Assembly (NCBI GenBank): GCA_963170055.1
Contig: CAUJGJ010000161.1
Span: 2,836,975-2,900,974, forward strand
Reading direction: 5' to 3'
Origin: Halisarca cf. caerulea
Taxonomy: Eukaryota > Porifera > Demospongiae > Chondrillida > Halisarcidae
Length of the DNA stretch: 64,000 nucleotides
This document shows positions 48,701 through 62,800 of the stretch, in pieces. A model generated the notes under the pieces. That model did not search any database. It was not told the origin of the DNA and saw only the letters and a program-made list of their open reading frames with translations. Made by a program: the position numbers and the translations under genes. Every line of letters starts with the position of its first letter. The stretch's first letter is position 1.

Positions 48701-51700
48701 TTTCAACCTTTGTAGAAGTTTGTGTTGCCAGTAACAGACAACAAACTATATATTAAGGATGGTGGTCAGGCATCAGAAACTATAGAACCAAGGGTGTTTG
48801 CATATATTGCCTAGATTAATACAAGCACCCAAGGGGCTACGTATACATTCTGCTACTGACCAGCTTCCCATGCTTCAGGCAACAGGTACTTTATACCATC
48901 ACAGTATTAATGTTGTAATCTGTTCACTGGTCAGTATAGATGCATTCGGTGATTAAAGAATAGTGTAATTGTATGGCTGCACATCCCACTTGGGAGGGAT
49001 ACAACTAACTTGTGTCATGGGATGGCACTAATGAATTTGTCCCATACATTGGCCTGTGATCTTGTGCAATGGTGAGAGGCCAAGGGAAATGAAGTTAATT
49101 GTTTGTTAGGACTTCGTAATGACTTGATTACAAGTGTGCTGTAGAGCTGAACCTTGATAGTGTGCTGTATAGTAAATCAAAAGTGGTTTGCACATCTGCA
49201 GCTTTTATAGACCACGTTTTTCTTTTGATCTACCTACTCACCATGACACAAGGCAAAATATCAACCATCTGCTCTATAATAAATTTCCTATAGTAAATTA
49301 GATTAGTAAATTAAAATAGTAAATTTCCTATGAATTTCCTTCCTCTATAGTAAATTTCCTACTACCACATAACAACAAGGACACACTACAACTTACATTG
49401 CTGAAGATGCCAAGAGCCTTTGAGCCCAGGTTCATGTCCCTAGCCAGAAGGAGATCTGGTGTTCCTATTCTGCCAGTCAATGTTATGGTAGCTTTGTGTT
49501 GGAATGGACTACCTTCTTCTCCCACAGTCAAGCGACCATTGAAACCAGTCACCAATATCTACAGAGATTTCAGTGGACCATTCACGGCTAATACAATGTA
49601 CTGACAAGAGTAAGTGCTACAAAACTGGAGAACTGAAAGGGAATAGAGTACAATTTATGACATGGAACACATCTTAAATCTAACATTCTTTCCAATCTGA
49701 TGGCACTCTGAGCAGTGCCTCCAACCCTCCGGATTTATCCGTATTTTCCAGAAAAGGGCTTGGGAATATGGACTATGGATGCAGATTGGATAATCACAGA
49801 AATCAATAAGCACCTCTGGGGCTCCTCTAAGAGTGAAACATCTTTTAATAGTGTAGATTTGTCACTACCTGTGATCGAAATTTGTGTCAATTTAGTTTCT
49901 GAGCCTGTCTAACATCTTAGTGACTGCATTAAAAGCCTGTGTCCGAAAGAAATGCAAAACGTCTGCTTTGAAGAATGATTCCGTCCGTACAAATGTACAT
50001 TCAGATGAAGTTGGATGCTGCAGCAATGTATTCACCCGGCTCTAAGAGAGACACTTGAGCCTACTACCACTACCTTTGTTTAAGCTACTTTTCAGTTACA
50101 CTAAGCCTAACAAGACCATTTCTGTTTGTTTTTCCTTTGTAATTATATTTGAGTAACATCGCTAGCAAAATTCCAACTTATATGTATTGTGATGTGAAAT
50201 TCCACGGATGAACCTTGAAAAACACGGATATTGTATGATATTTATACTGACGGAAAATCTAACAGGTTGGAGACACTGTCTGAGGGACAGTCATTACACA
50301 TAAAGATTAATATGTTCTGATAACTGAATACTATCTGCAATCAGACACTTGTTTGCTACCCACAGAGCCTCAGACGATAGAAATCCACTGTACATGATAG
50401 ATGTACATACGTAGGTAACTACCACTAGCCGAAAAGCTCAACTATAAACAATGATCAGTACCACCAAACAAGTGCAATGTCTTACCACATTGGCTGTGAA
50501 ATTAAGATCTTGCTCATCTTGGAACTTCAGTTCACCAAATACATCGACTCGGCCGAGAGCAGGAGGCGACATGTCCAGTAACATCCTCCACGAAGACATG
50601 ATGGTGACATCCTCTCCCTCCTCCGGTAACCTTCCAGATGGCCAGGAGGATTCATTGCTCCACAAACGATACCTGGGAGATTATAAAGACTGCCATGATC
50701 AACCAACTGCATGAAACTACACTACAGCAGAAAGACTCACCCGGCTTCAACTGGTCCTCGGTCAACCCTAATTCTAGGACATCCACTCCTAGGACAAGAA
50801 CGGTACAAATATGAGAAACTATAGTCTGTCATTTCCTCTGTCTGGTTCAAGCCAGTGACGAGGTAAGTTCCTTGAGTCACATTAGTACTGTTGTCTATGA
50901 ACCAAGACCTACAAGAGTAGGGGGAGGGACATCCTGATGTAAACAAAATTATACCATTTTCATTGTCCGTGCAATCAGGACACACTACAAACACATTTGC
51001 ATTCGATATAAAATTACATCACTAAAATAATGCTCACAAAGTATCCAAAATAACTATAATTTAAGAAATATGTTACAATATTGCAATATTTCACTCACCA
51101 AATTTCATCATTGTTCTGAGGGAACTGATCCTCGCTTTCATAGTTACCTCCCACTTCGATGTGATTGGGAGTGATCACAAAGGTGTGTGTGATCCAGCCC
51201 CTGCTGTCAGGCCGTACACCATAGACCCCAGCACTGTAGCTAGTGGTGTCAACTTCGTGTTCAGTTGGCAGGAGCCACACAACGGAGTGGTCGTAACCAG
51301 AAGGGAAGACAAACATGTAGCCATCCAGGTGGGTGAGCCGGTAGTGTCTCCACGGCACTCTGCTCGATCCAAATTCATTGGTCACATTCACATCAACACC
51401 AGCAAGTGTTGCCTGGTGATGAGAAGAGGAAAATGTTAAGCACATTCAGATTAAGACTAATGCATCGGAAAAAAGGGAGTTAATGAATGAAATAAAGAAA
51501 GCACATTTCCTTTGTAGATAACTGAAATTTTGAATAATACTATTCTTAAACAAAAATGCACAACATGCATGCTTTTGTCTAAATATACTGTAAAGTATGC
51601 AAATAATAAAGTGTTTAATTGCCACAAAAAATTCGGCATATTTTACACAAATAGGAATATAGGGTTTGTACTGAGTGTGCTATGCAGTTCATAATCTATA

Positions 51701-54700
51701 TGCAGTAGCTTGCACTATAGGAGTTCTGATACGTACAGGAGAAATGCCTGCATACACTTACCAGAGGTTGGGCTTGATTCCATGCCATTCTCAGGAAGTA
51801 TGTCTCACTGGTGCACACAGCCCCAGGATAGTTGCCCACACTGTACTCGGGCACCATACGCTGACACACACCAGTCGGGAGGAGGTTACTGTCAGGGAGC
51901 ACCCATCCATCAACGTTACCACTGAAACTTCCATCCTGATCCCAGAAGAGAACCTAAGGAAAATGTATAAAGACAAGTTGTTGAGCATAACCACAGCACT
52001 GGTATACCTATAACTGAGCACAGCAATGAACCTTACAATATCCAAGGAATATGTGCTGAAATGCAACAAAAGTACAATTTTGGGGAACTACTTAGAGCAA
52101 ACTTTCCGAATAATGATAACATCTCTAAAAAGACTGTTTTTTGGATCCAGGTAGACTGTTTTGCATGCACAATAAACTGAATAGTACAACCATCTACATA
52201 ACAAAGGCTTGTTTGGTTCCCAAAGTGTCCCCTATAGACACATACAATGTCTGAAAGATGTACTGTACAGAGTGTGCTTTGGGTAGTCTGTTCCCTTTGT
52301 AGGCTATACACTCCTAATCCTCTATGAAAACACAATGTCATGACAGGAAATTTAAGATTGCAAAAGGACATCAGTATGATTGCCAAAATAACGAGGCACC
52401 CAAACTATGCATATGTGAGTATGTACACACATACCTCGTGCTCCCACTGGAAGGCAGCTTTGTTCAGTTCTGACTGTCCAAGGAATTTGATTCCATTCAG
52501 CCACACCTGGAAGCCACCTTGGAAGACTTTGCAGTGAGAACAAGCTCGTAAACAACTCGTACCACTTGTGTTGAAGTTGACAAATGTGACATTGGAGATA
52601 GTCAAACGTGGCGTGTTCGGTGTTTTGATTCCACCAGTGCCAGGAGAACCAGAAATGGCTCGAGTATGGGACACCACAAGAGTATCCTACGTATGTGAAG
52701 GAGTGATAGCAGGTTATAAAAGGGTTGACACACACTGGCAGCAACACTTATGGTGCAATAGTGCCAACATGATCCGTAGGACATAAGTAAAACATTGTTT
52801 CTTTGAAATACAGTAAACCAAGATGTACTCCTCCCCACACAAATACAGTGTACAAATTTAAAAATAACCAGTTATCACTGATTGAGGTCTATAGTATACA
52901 CAAACTGTAGCTATACACAGCATGACACCACTAGAGCTACAATACACATAAGAAGTGTTCTAACCTTTATCAGAGGTCCACCCCAGAAACCGTGTGTTTC
53001 CTGAATTTCAATTCCATTGTCTCTGTTATCGGCCACCTTAAAGCCGTGGATTTGCACATGACCAACAACAGAAAATTCCAAGCCATGAATACCATTATTG
53101 TAGGTTGTGAAATTGTACAATTTAGCAGTAGTTCTATTACGAGCCAAACATCCATCAGCCTGCATCGCAACATAGATCAGGCACACATAGGTAGGTACAT
53201 ACACATACAGTACATGATATGTAAATGAGAACATGATCGTAGTAAATTACAAGGAAACTGCACTATTTCTATCAGCAGGAATACACACCGCACAGATGGT
53301 TCACACACACAATTTTACCACTATGACCATCCTGTGCTTGGAGTATAAAGTACATACAGTAGGAAATGCATACTGGGTGTCTGTAAGAATAGCCCATATA
53401 CAGTAGCTAAAGGCTCCCCACTCCAAATAATGATACCTTGATACCCCGAAATGCTGCATAATGTATCTCTAAGTCAGACACAGCTTTAGTACGTATCTCC
53501 AGTAATTGCAATAATCGGTGAAGCAGACAAACTTCACTCACAAATGGGATGTAGCTTTCCCATATCCTGAGGCCAAATTCAGAGCAGGTGTGGGCAACGT
53601 TGTTCTCAAATACTCCAAAAGGCATTTTGTTGGGACAGACACTTGTGGTGAAGGATGGGCCAGAAGGGAAGTTGTCCAAGTCATACCAGAAGCCATAAGC
53701 CCTTGAGGCAGCTGCAGCATTGTCTCTGAAGATGTTTTGAGGATTAGTGATCCAAAAGGTGGCTGGAATCTGGTCAGTGTTGAGGAGTGAGGATGACCCT
53801 CTCGTTAGAACACCGAGATTGTGGATGTAGCTATTGTCTGTTTCAATGCCATCCTCCTAAAAACAGTGATACCGATATACAAGCATACATACATAAGCAA
53901 ATGCACAAATGAGTGTTTGGCATGTATACGTAAGTACACACATACATCTGGGGATGCTGCTGTAACATGCCTTGAGGTATCCACCCTCTAGAGCAACCAC
54001 AGTTCCCAGGTGATATATGTAAATTCAGGAAACACATCCACACATGCAGAGCTCACAAATAAACTATGCATAAACCAAAGGCAAATTTGTCCAAATTCCC
54101 TCATATTCTCATCCATGGGATAAAGATATTCATCCTTGCATATCAGCAAATATACAGATAACTAGTCAAAGTAATGTACAGTTGAACCTCACTATAATGA
54201 ATCCTGGATACAATGAACTCCCTGATATAACAAACACAGACCTTAGAATGTACACCTATTTACTCTATGTAAATGAGCCCTGATATATAGCGAACACCCT
54301 GCTATAGTGAACCTTTTCAGTGGTCCCGAGGGGGTTCATTATACTGAGGTTTGACTGTAAACCATAACTTACAACAAAGTATGTGTGTCCCATGATATCA
54401 TAGGCAACATTTCCTTCAATCAAGACATCGTGAACACCATGGGCTGTGATGGCTCTGTTGAAGGAATGATGGATGGCACAGTTTCTGATGTACGATCCGT
54501 TCATGCTACCACTCAAGTGGAAATGAAGAGCATATCTCCCCAGCCTGAAGGCCTGTCCCATGTGCCGAAATTCAGCGTGTTCAATTCTGCACAGGGGACA
54601 CGTATACTAAATGACGAGAGTGCATACATGTGTATGGATGTATGTGGGCGTGTGTGTGTGTGGTGTATGAAAATGTTTGTGTGTCTTCAAATGCTCATCC

Positions 54701-57700
54701 TACTTGCTAACCTTATTGGGGTGGGATGAGGGCCTGCCCGATGCACAAGTATTTGGGCACCATACATGTCTGCTCCTTGCTGCAGGTATCCGGTGGGGTC
54801 CTCCAGAACACTGCCTTGAACTACCACATTGTGAGTGAGCAATCCAACCTCAGCTCTGTCGAACAAACAAAACAATGTGATCATGCAAAACACTGCAGCT
54901 ACTGTCTACGGGTGGAATCCTGAATTGCTACAGTCATGTGTGAAGAGAGTGATCATACCTAATCTCAATGAACTGTCCATCTTCAAAGGTTTCTGTTATT
55001 CCAAAGTGGGTATATCTCAAAGGAGTTGCTAGGTTTACTCGATAACCCTCTTGTTCCACAGACATAACAACACCAACCTATACACACAAGTGGATGTTAA
55101 GTACTCTGAGAAAGATACACTTCAAAACAGACACGTGGAATGCACAACTTGTATGTGTGGATATCCCATTGGGACGCAAATAAAGTGCTTTATGTATGTA
55201 AACACTCACTTCTGTTTCATTGCCATCTTTACCAGTGGGAGCAATGACAATGTTATCTCCTTCCACCCAGTCTACAGCTTCCTGGTACACAGACAGAGAA
55301 AACAGGAATTCTTGCAAGAACAGAGCAATTGAGGTAAAGGGACACATTTGGAAATTGAGGTTCACATCTGACTAGACACATTCCTGAGATAAGACCTCGG
55401 CATGGCAACATGTGTGTGAAAGAGGTTTAAGGCAACACAGTAAGATACAATTCAGCGATAACAAACATTCAAGTATTGTATGCAGAACAGGAAATAATTG
55501 CACAGCAGTAGAGAATTCCACAACTGACAAGTACATGCACAGCAGGACATCAGTCTTCAGATGACTTTGACAGAATACAAATTTGGAAATTTCAGATTGA
55601 AGGCTTGTCTATTGTAACCTGTATAAAATTTTCTAAGATCTTAACCAAAAACACCACAGTACCAAATCATGTGTACACACCAAATTAAAACACTTGACTA
55701 AGTTGCCTGCTATACAGTAGTCCATCTTGTTTGAGGTGTGTACTGTTGTCCCTTAGTACTACAGAGGAGTCTCTGAATAAAGGACACTTTAGGACAGCCT
55801 CTTTGTCCTTTGTAAGGAGGTTGTCCTCTTTGGGAGGTTCAAAATGTACCGAAATTATAATATCATATGTAAGAAGGAAATATTTTGGGACCTCAAGCTG
55901 TGTCCTTTGTAGAGAGGTTGTCCCTATTTCGGAGTGTCCACTATTGGAGGTTTCACGTATTTGCGCAATCATGGCTGATGTACTGTACACACAGACAAAC
56001 CTGCAGTAAAAGGAAAGTGTCATTCTTTGCTGCTGTTTCTTGTAGTCGGGTCCATGTGACATTGCGTGGCTTTCCGTGAAGGTCCAAATCACCCTGACGC
56101 ACGCCGATCACTTTGGCTCCATAGACTGGTATTTCAGGATCTTTCACAGTTCCGTGGAGGGTGACCACAGCTTTATGCATGAATGGGCTATCCTCTGTAC
56201 CAATCTGCATATACACAGAAAGGAAAACAGATAATTCAATAAAACATATGCAGAGCATACAAAATCTATGAGAAAGCTGAGATACAGTATACAGCTGGTA
56301 CAACTGCATAAGCAGTGTAGTGGAACCTTTCATATGCAATCATGGACACATAGTAACATCACAGAAAATGTCTATTTTAAGGATTACACTATCAATGAAA
56401 AGGCTCACCTGCAGTTTTCCTGTGTTTATGAAAATATACTTTGCTTGAAGGTGGATGTTTTGGTTGTCTTCGAATATCAAGCTTCCCTCAATGAGAATGA
56501 GATTCAGGACAGGTGTGTCTGTGTCCAAGAAGATGGTCTCACCAGATCTTATGTACACAGTCTCCCCTTCCAACGGTGGGGGTTGCCCGCCCCAAGTATA
56601 TGGACTTGACCACTTGTCAACATAGTCAAAAAAACCTTTGTCGTTCAGGTCAAGAGCAGTTCCCCTGCCACGCACGAGCACCACAACACGGGCTTGCAGA
56701 CTAGTTCTGTGCCTACTGGTACGACAGGTCAACGAGTCTTGAGCACTTGTGCCACTCAGTACACAGGGCACACCATCTATGGTCACTGTGATGTCACCAT
56801 TGGCTAGGCTGCCAGATGAGGTGACATCAGGGGGCCAAAATCCCCACCCCGAAACTGTAACAAATGTACCACCTGCTGTCCCCCCAAATGTAGGACTGAG
56901 GTCACTAATGTATGGAGTGAGTGTGCCATTGTAAGTGAAGAGGTCGGTTGATGTTTCAGAAACACCATTCACTGAGACTACAACAGGGCACTCGGCATCA
57001 TTTGCTGTGGGATCAGTGGTAGCTCTGGCTCCAACAATACAAGTCACTGATGCAAAGGAAGATGTTGTAACTGTGCACGGAGTCTCACAGATGGAAACAG
57101 CAAGGTTATTGGAGCCTTCAGATTGGGGAAAACCACTCCCACTGATAGTGAGGGTCACACCCCCTCCATTTCCAGACATTGCAGGCTCAAACCCCTCCAA
57201 TGCCAAGCCATAGTTAAACCCTGCAGAACCATCAGACCTTTCCAGTGAGTACCCAGTGGTAGGGATACGCACCACTGTCTGGTAGTCACCAGCTGATAGC
57301 GCAGGAACAGTACACACTATAACAGAATCATTCTGAAAATGTACTTCGCAGTCACCCACAATGGATTCATCGGCAAGGTTGTGCAACTTCACTGCGACAT
57401 TATCACCTTCCAGCCGCTCTCCTATGATGGTGATGTTGTCACCTTCAGTAACATCACTGTTTTCAGATACAATGCTATCTATTACAGGTGTTCTTGTGAC
57501 TGAGTATTGGAAGGTTACGGACGAAGAGGCTGGGAAGCCATTGATGCGAACTTCAACCGAAACAGGGACATCACTCAAAGTTGAGATGTCAACATCTCCA
57601 CAATGTGTCGTCAGGCAGGCAATGGTGGATAGAGAGGAAGCCGTTATTGAACACAGACAGTTGCCAAGGGACACTTCAGCATGGGAGGGGAAATGGGTGA

Positions 57701-59808
57701 ATCCACTACCAGTAATAGTGACAGCTGTGCCACCATTCAGGCTACCATTGGATGGAGATATACTATCAACACTTGCAGCCAAGAAGAAGACAGTATAGGG
57801 TGAGTCCTGTCTGGGTTGCTCTGAAGCATTGCGATGGGGGCCGAAACCAGGGGAGTCTACATCATGCACAGCTGCTAGACCGCGGTCATTGTGCACATCC
57901 ACAAAGTAATAACCAGACTCGAAGTCTTCAACTGTGCATTCAATGCTCTCCATTCCACCATCGGCACCTATCATGTTGACATTATTGCAGGGAATTTCCC
58001 CAATCCACACTGAAACCATGGCAACTGAGCTTCCACTGTTCAGTAAGCCTGTCCCATTGATCTGAATGATCGCACCTCCACTAGCATGGTTGGGCTGTGG
58101 AACAGAGCCATTGGAAAGTATGAAATACCCATAGTCCTTCACACACACAAAACAACTTTAGTTGTATAATGCAAAATCTTTCCATAAACCCTGAATGTAT
58201 ATTCTCCCCAAAGTGCTCTTGATTTGAGGTTCCACTGAACATATGACAACATCCATACAAATAGGTTCAACACAATATTATTATATGAATAATAAATTTC
58301 TATAATTCTGTGATGCATTGAAACATCAAATAGACTAGAAATAGTCCTTAGTTTTTGATTCAATTTTCATAGCACAGAGAAAGAGACTTATACTGTACAC
58401 ATTTTATAGAGTGCAAGGAGCTAGCATGGTAGGTGCATAGAGAGGCCCGTGAACAGGACATGCTATGTTTCTTTACACGTGCAATGTACTGTACCAGTGG
58501 TTAAGTACTGGGACTGATTCATGAAGGTGGCAGAAGACATTATCCATTCACTTCACTCCTGTGATATAACTCACATTGACACTTCTGAGTCTTGGGGTGT
58601 CCTCAGGCGTGTAGGCAAACACACACTGCCCGTCACACACAGCCTCGACCGGAGTCTTTAAAGCAGGTAGGATTGTAAGAGGGTACACTACCACCTGCAG
58701 CTTCATTCCAGCCCTGCAGTGTCCTGCAACACCGCATATGAAGTAGTATGTTCCAGGAGAAAGATGGGGAACAACAACACTACTGTCAACACTTGGGCGG
58801 CTCCACTCGACCAATGTCTTTGCCGGATCAACATCACATGTGTCATAGGCTTCAGCATCCACCTGAAGAGGGAGCATATTAATGAGGTGATAAACACCAC
58901 CACCACCACTACCAGCAGCACTACCACTTGCACCACCACCACCACCAGCAGCAGCAGCAGCAGCAGTGGTGTCAACGTGCAAGTAAATAATGTATACATA
59001 ACCGTTTCTTTCTCATCATTAAATTTTACTACTGAAATTGCAGTATAATTTTGGTAATCACAGTTATCATTATGTGAACCTAAGTAGAAGGGTTAGGTTG
59101 CTAGAGAACCTGATCAAAGGACAATGTACTGTACACATATAATATTATACACATACAGGTAACAAGAGTTGAGTTTAAAAAGTAAAATTTGCTATTATGA
59201 GTTGATATGGAAGAAATACATAGTATTAATTCTAACTTGTTTTCACTTCCATGCATCAGTAATGCTCGAGGATCTCAATTCCATATCTTACTAGTCATTC
59301 ATACACATACACGCACACACGCACGCACACACATCAGGAGTGCAGGAATACCTGAAGAAGAGAGTGAAAGTCATCCCAAGCAAACAGAATGTTGGTTCTG
59401 TCGTGTATCTCTAGAGTAGAGTAGTCCCGTATTGCCCAGTACACAGACACAGTGTCCATGGCTGTGGGTTCCTGTACAGGAGGAACAAGGGGAGGGGAGA
59501 CTGAAGAGAGAAACTCAAACATAAAATAGTGAAATATTACAGGCTCAGTCCTTATAAATCAGTCTAAACACACATGTACAGTACTCATCAATATGTTAGT
59601 ATGTACATACAGTATATACTGTGGATATGTGCTTTGACACCAATATGTACATATGCATACATGCAAAATACATCAGCAAGCACATCCAATACAGATACAT
59701 GCGAGTGTATGCAACACTCACTCACACACACACACACACTCTCTCTCTCTCACACACACACACACACTCACACACACACACACACACACTCACACACACA
59801 CACACACA

Positions 59809-59857
<49 letters not shown>

Positions 59858-62800
59858 TATAGACTGCTGTAGTATTGTCATAATCAGTTACTGTGACCTT
59901 GATGTTCATTCCTTGAGTACAATGGGACCCAACAGTGCACACGAAATAGTGATCGCCGACTGAGAGGTCTGACACATAGACCTCTCCAGTCACACTCGAC
60001 GTCTCTCTCCACTGAGCTTCAACCTGCGCATCAGTACAGACCAGCAGTAGCACACACACACATGTACATGTGCATACAACACACAAACATGTCAATGTAG
60101 AACACAATAAGTATTATGTACTGTAGCATGAATTTTGAAATTATACATACAGTACAGTACTGCAAAATGATGCCCCTTTGATGATGCTGAATCTGTACTG
60201 ATACTGTACATGCTCCACATGTACATGACACGTCTACTACTTCACGAACCTGGCCAACTGCCACAGCTGATCCTGAAAATTGTGAAGTTGCAAACAAGCA
60301 AACATCTCTGCTTGGAACATCTCGGATCTCCACGAGGTTGTGGTAGCCTGCACTCCACTTGAAGAGCAAAGTGGTGTCCCTTGATATGGTAATGTCCTCG
60401 TAGGATTGTCCAGCACTTGGTATGCCCCATACAATCTCATGAATGTTGCCTAGCTTGACCTACAGATAACATAAATACATTTTGTAAATAAGTTAAAAAA
60501 GTAAAATACACTTTGTGGTGAATTTGTACAGTATCTATGTATTTTACGTAACTGGACAACAAGTATCACACATTCAAAGTCACAACAAAAGACTAATACT
60601 ATAGTAATAAAATGTGACTCAGACAGAGTTGTTGTAGTATGGTAGCTGAATTCAAGCAATTCACTCACAGTATTCATAAATAATATGTGTGTGTAGGGTG
60701 GGGTGGGGTGGAAGTGCTGTATGTATGCTTGCATGGGGCTCATTAGAATAATGTTCAAATAACACGGTATTATGACACGAAGCAGTTGGAGGTGGAAAAG
60801 TACGGAGAAATTGTGAAAGTATTACTGGAGGGGTGGAGGTATGGACCTCAAGAGAAAATAAATACTCTTTAGTCATCCAATTGTGGTATCTGAGCCCATT
60901 TTCGACCCTTATGGGCTCTTTGCTACATTTGTCTTGAAAGATGGGGAAACTGGCTTGGGGGGTTTCCATCCCTGGCAAATAAAGCCTGATTTAGGGTTAA
61001 TTTTGTTATGAAGGTAGACCCTATCCATTGGGTGTCTCGGTTGAAGGTGAGTCTACGTACATGTAACAAGGATGCTGCTCAAGTGAGGCACAACTGAAAG
61101 TTCACACTACAAAGTGGTGGAAAGAACAAACACAGAGTGTATGGTGTTGAGCTCATATATAATCATAAAATTCTCAAAAGTACCACATACAATGATCAGA
61201 CTAGCTCACAGTAAGTTTGAATCCATTTCTGCAGTTGTGCTCAATGGTATCCACTAAGTACCAAGTTCTGTTTTCTTTGAATGCTATAGACACTGTCCCT
61301 ATGCTGGCACCTCTGTGCCACGTGTGACCACTCGACAGATCACACGACTCGTAGGCCAGCTGGTCCACTTGGTACAGTCCATGGTGAGAACTACAGCAGG
61401 AAGACAATATATCAAGCAAGTTCAGATAGAGAACAAATGGTCCAAAAGAACAGAATAATAATCTTTGGAAATTGAATGTTGCTTCTCAATGATAAACCTT
61501 GGTGGCAATGAGACATGCAATCAAATGGTGACACAGTCTATTAAAGGAAAATACCTCGTACTGTACATGTGGATGTACCAGTAACCTACTAGAAATCAGT
61601 TGAAAGCAATCATGTGCTACTCGAAACTCCTCTTGGAACAGATGCAGCCACCACAGACTATGCTACCAACTCAGCTACACTCACCTATTCCAGTGGAAAG
61701 TGATGATAGTTGGAGACTCCAAGGTAATAGTTTGTCCGTTTTGAGCATCATTCCAATCTACTTCCATCATCTGATACTGATCAACAGACGTGGATGAAAA
61801 CTACAAAAAAAACAAAGGCACATGGTAGTAGAAGGTTGTGGCTTGCACAAAAAGTGGTACTGAGCCTCAAAACAAGTTTCTCTCCAAAATGTAGGGGGGG
61901 GGGGGGGGACACATGGAGATAACTCAGGTGCCAGTCATTTTTGCATAATATATTGCTAATGGGGAGTCATTTGAGTTTAAAGGTGGAAAAATGTACTTTT
62001 CAAGGCTACAATAATCGTTGGGATGAATAGAGGGTTAAAGGTAGTCTGACCCTTAGCTTAATCATGAGAGAAACCGAAGCAATTACCCAGAGCAATGTAG
62101 ATGTCTATCACCACAGTATGGGCAGTAGATCACGCAATCACATGACATGAGCTAAGATGGAAGCATTCATTGTAGCTCTGAGAAATAGCATGTATGTGCA
62201 CCTGGATATGTCAGCCAGTCTTAAAGAAAACAGTGCACTCACTTCTCCATTTAGTCTTGCTTCTTCTACACCTTCAACAGAAACAGACACCGGTTGGTCC
62301 TGGGTGGTGCCAAAGCTGTGATGATTGGACACATCTTCTGTACTCATTGCAGTAGGATACATGGCCACGTCGTCCAGATAACCAACATAGTACCCATCTC
62401 CACTCCCTCCAAACACAAAAGCCCCATTTGCATTTTGTGTGTAGTTAACTAACGAAGTGGAATGTTCCAGTTGACCATGTACATAAAGGAGCCAACTCCC
62501 TAAGCATGTGCTCACTCCAGAATCTAGCATTATACATTGACTGTTTGAAATGGAGTCATCGATAACATCACTTGGAGATCCCAACAAATCTCTGGGAGGC
62601 GTGTCCTCAGCAGCTCTCCAAACAGCCACAATGTGGGTCCAGTCAGTGGAGGAGACATTAACCTGCGGTCCCCGTAGAACATTCCAGTAGCCACCAGGTA
62701 AACTGCTCCCCAGAGTATTGTTCACTTGGTACAGTCCTGAGCATGCTACAGGACAGTCTGCATCGGACGAGATAAGCTCGCAGTCTGCAGGTGTGGATGG

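Noticed and set aside
56513..57979. Plus-strand frames across the large IPT exon
   Set aside because: Antisense shadows of a clearly coding exon; no independent motifs.
58548..58999. Gly/Ala- and Val/Leu-rich frame extending the cupredoxin exon upstream
   Set aside because: The frame upstream of 58,862 is trinucleotide-repeat intron; a good acceptor lies at 58,863-58,864.
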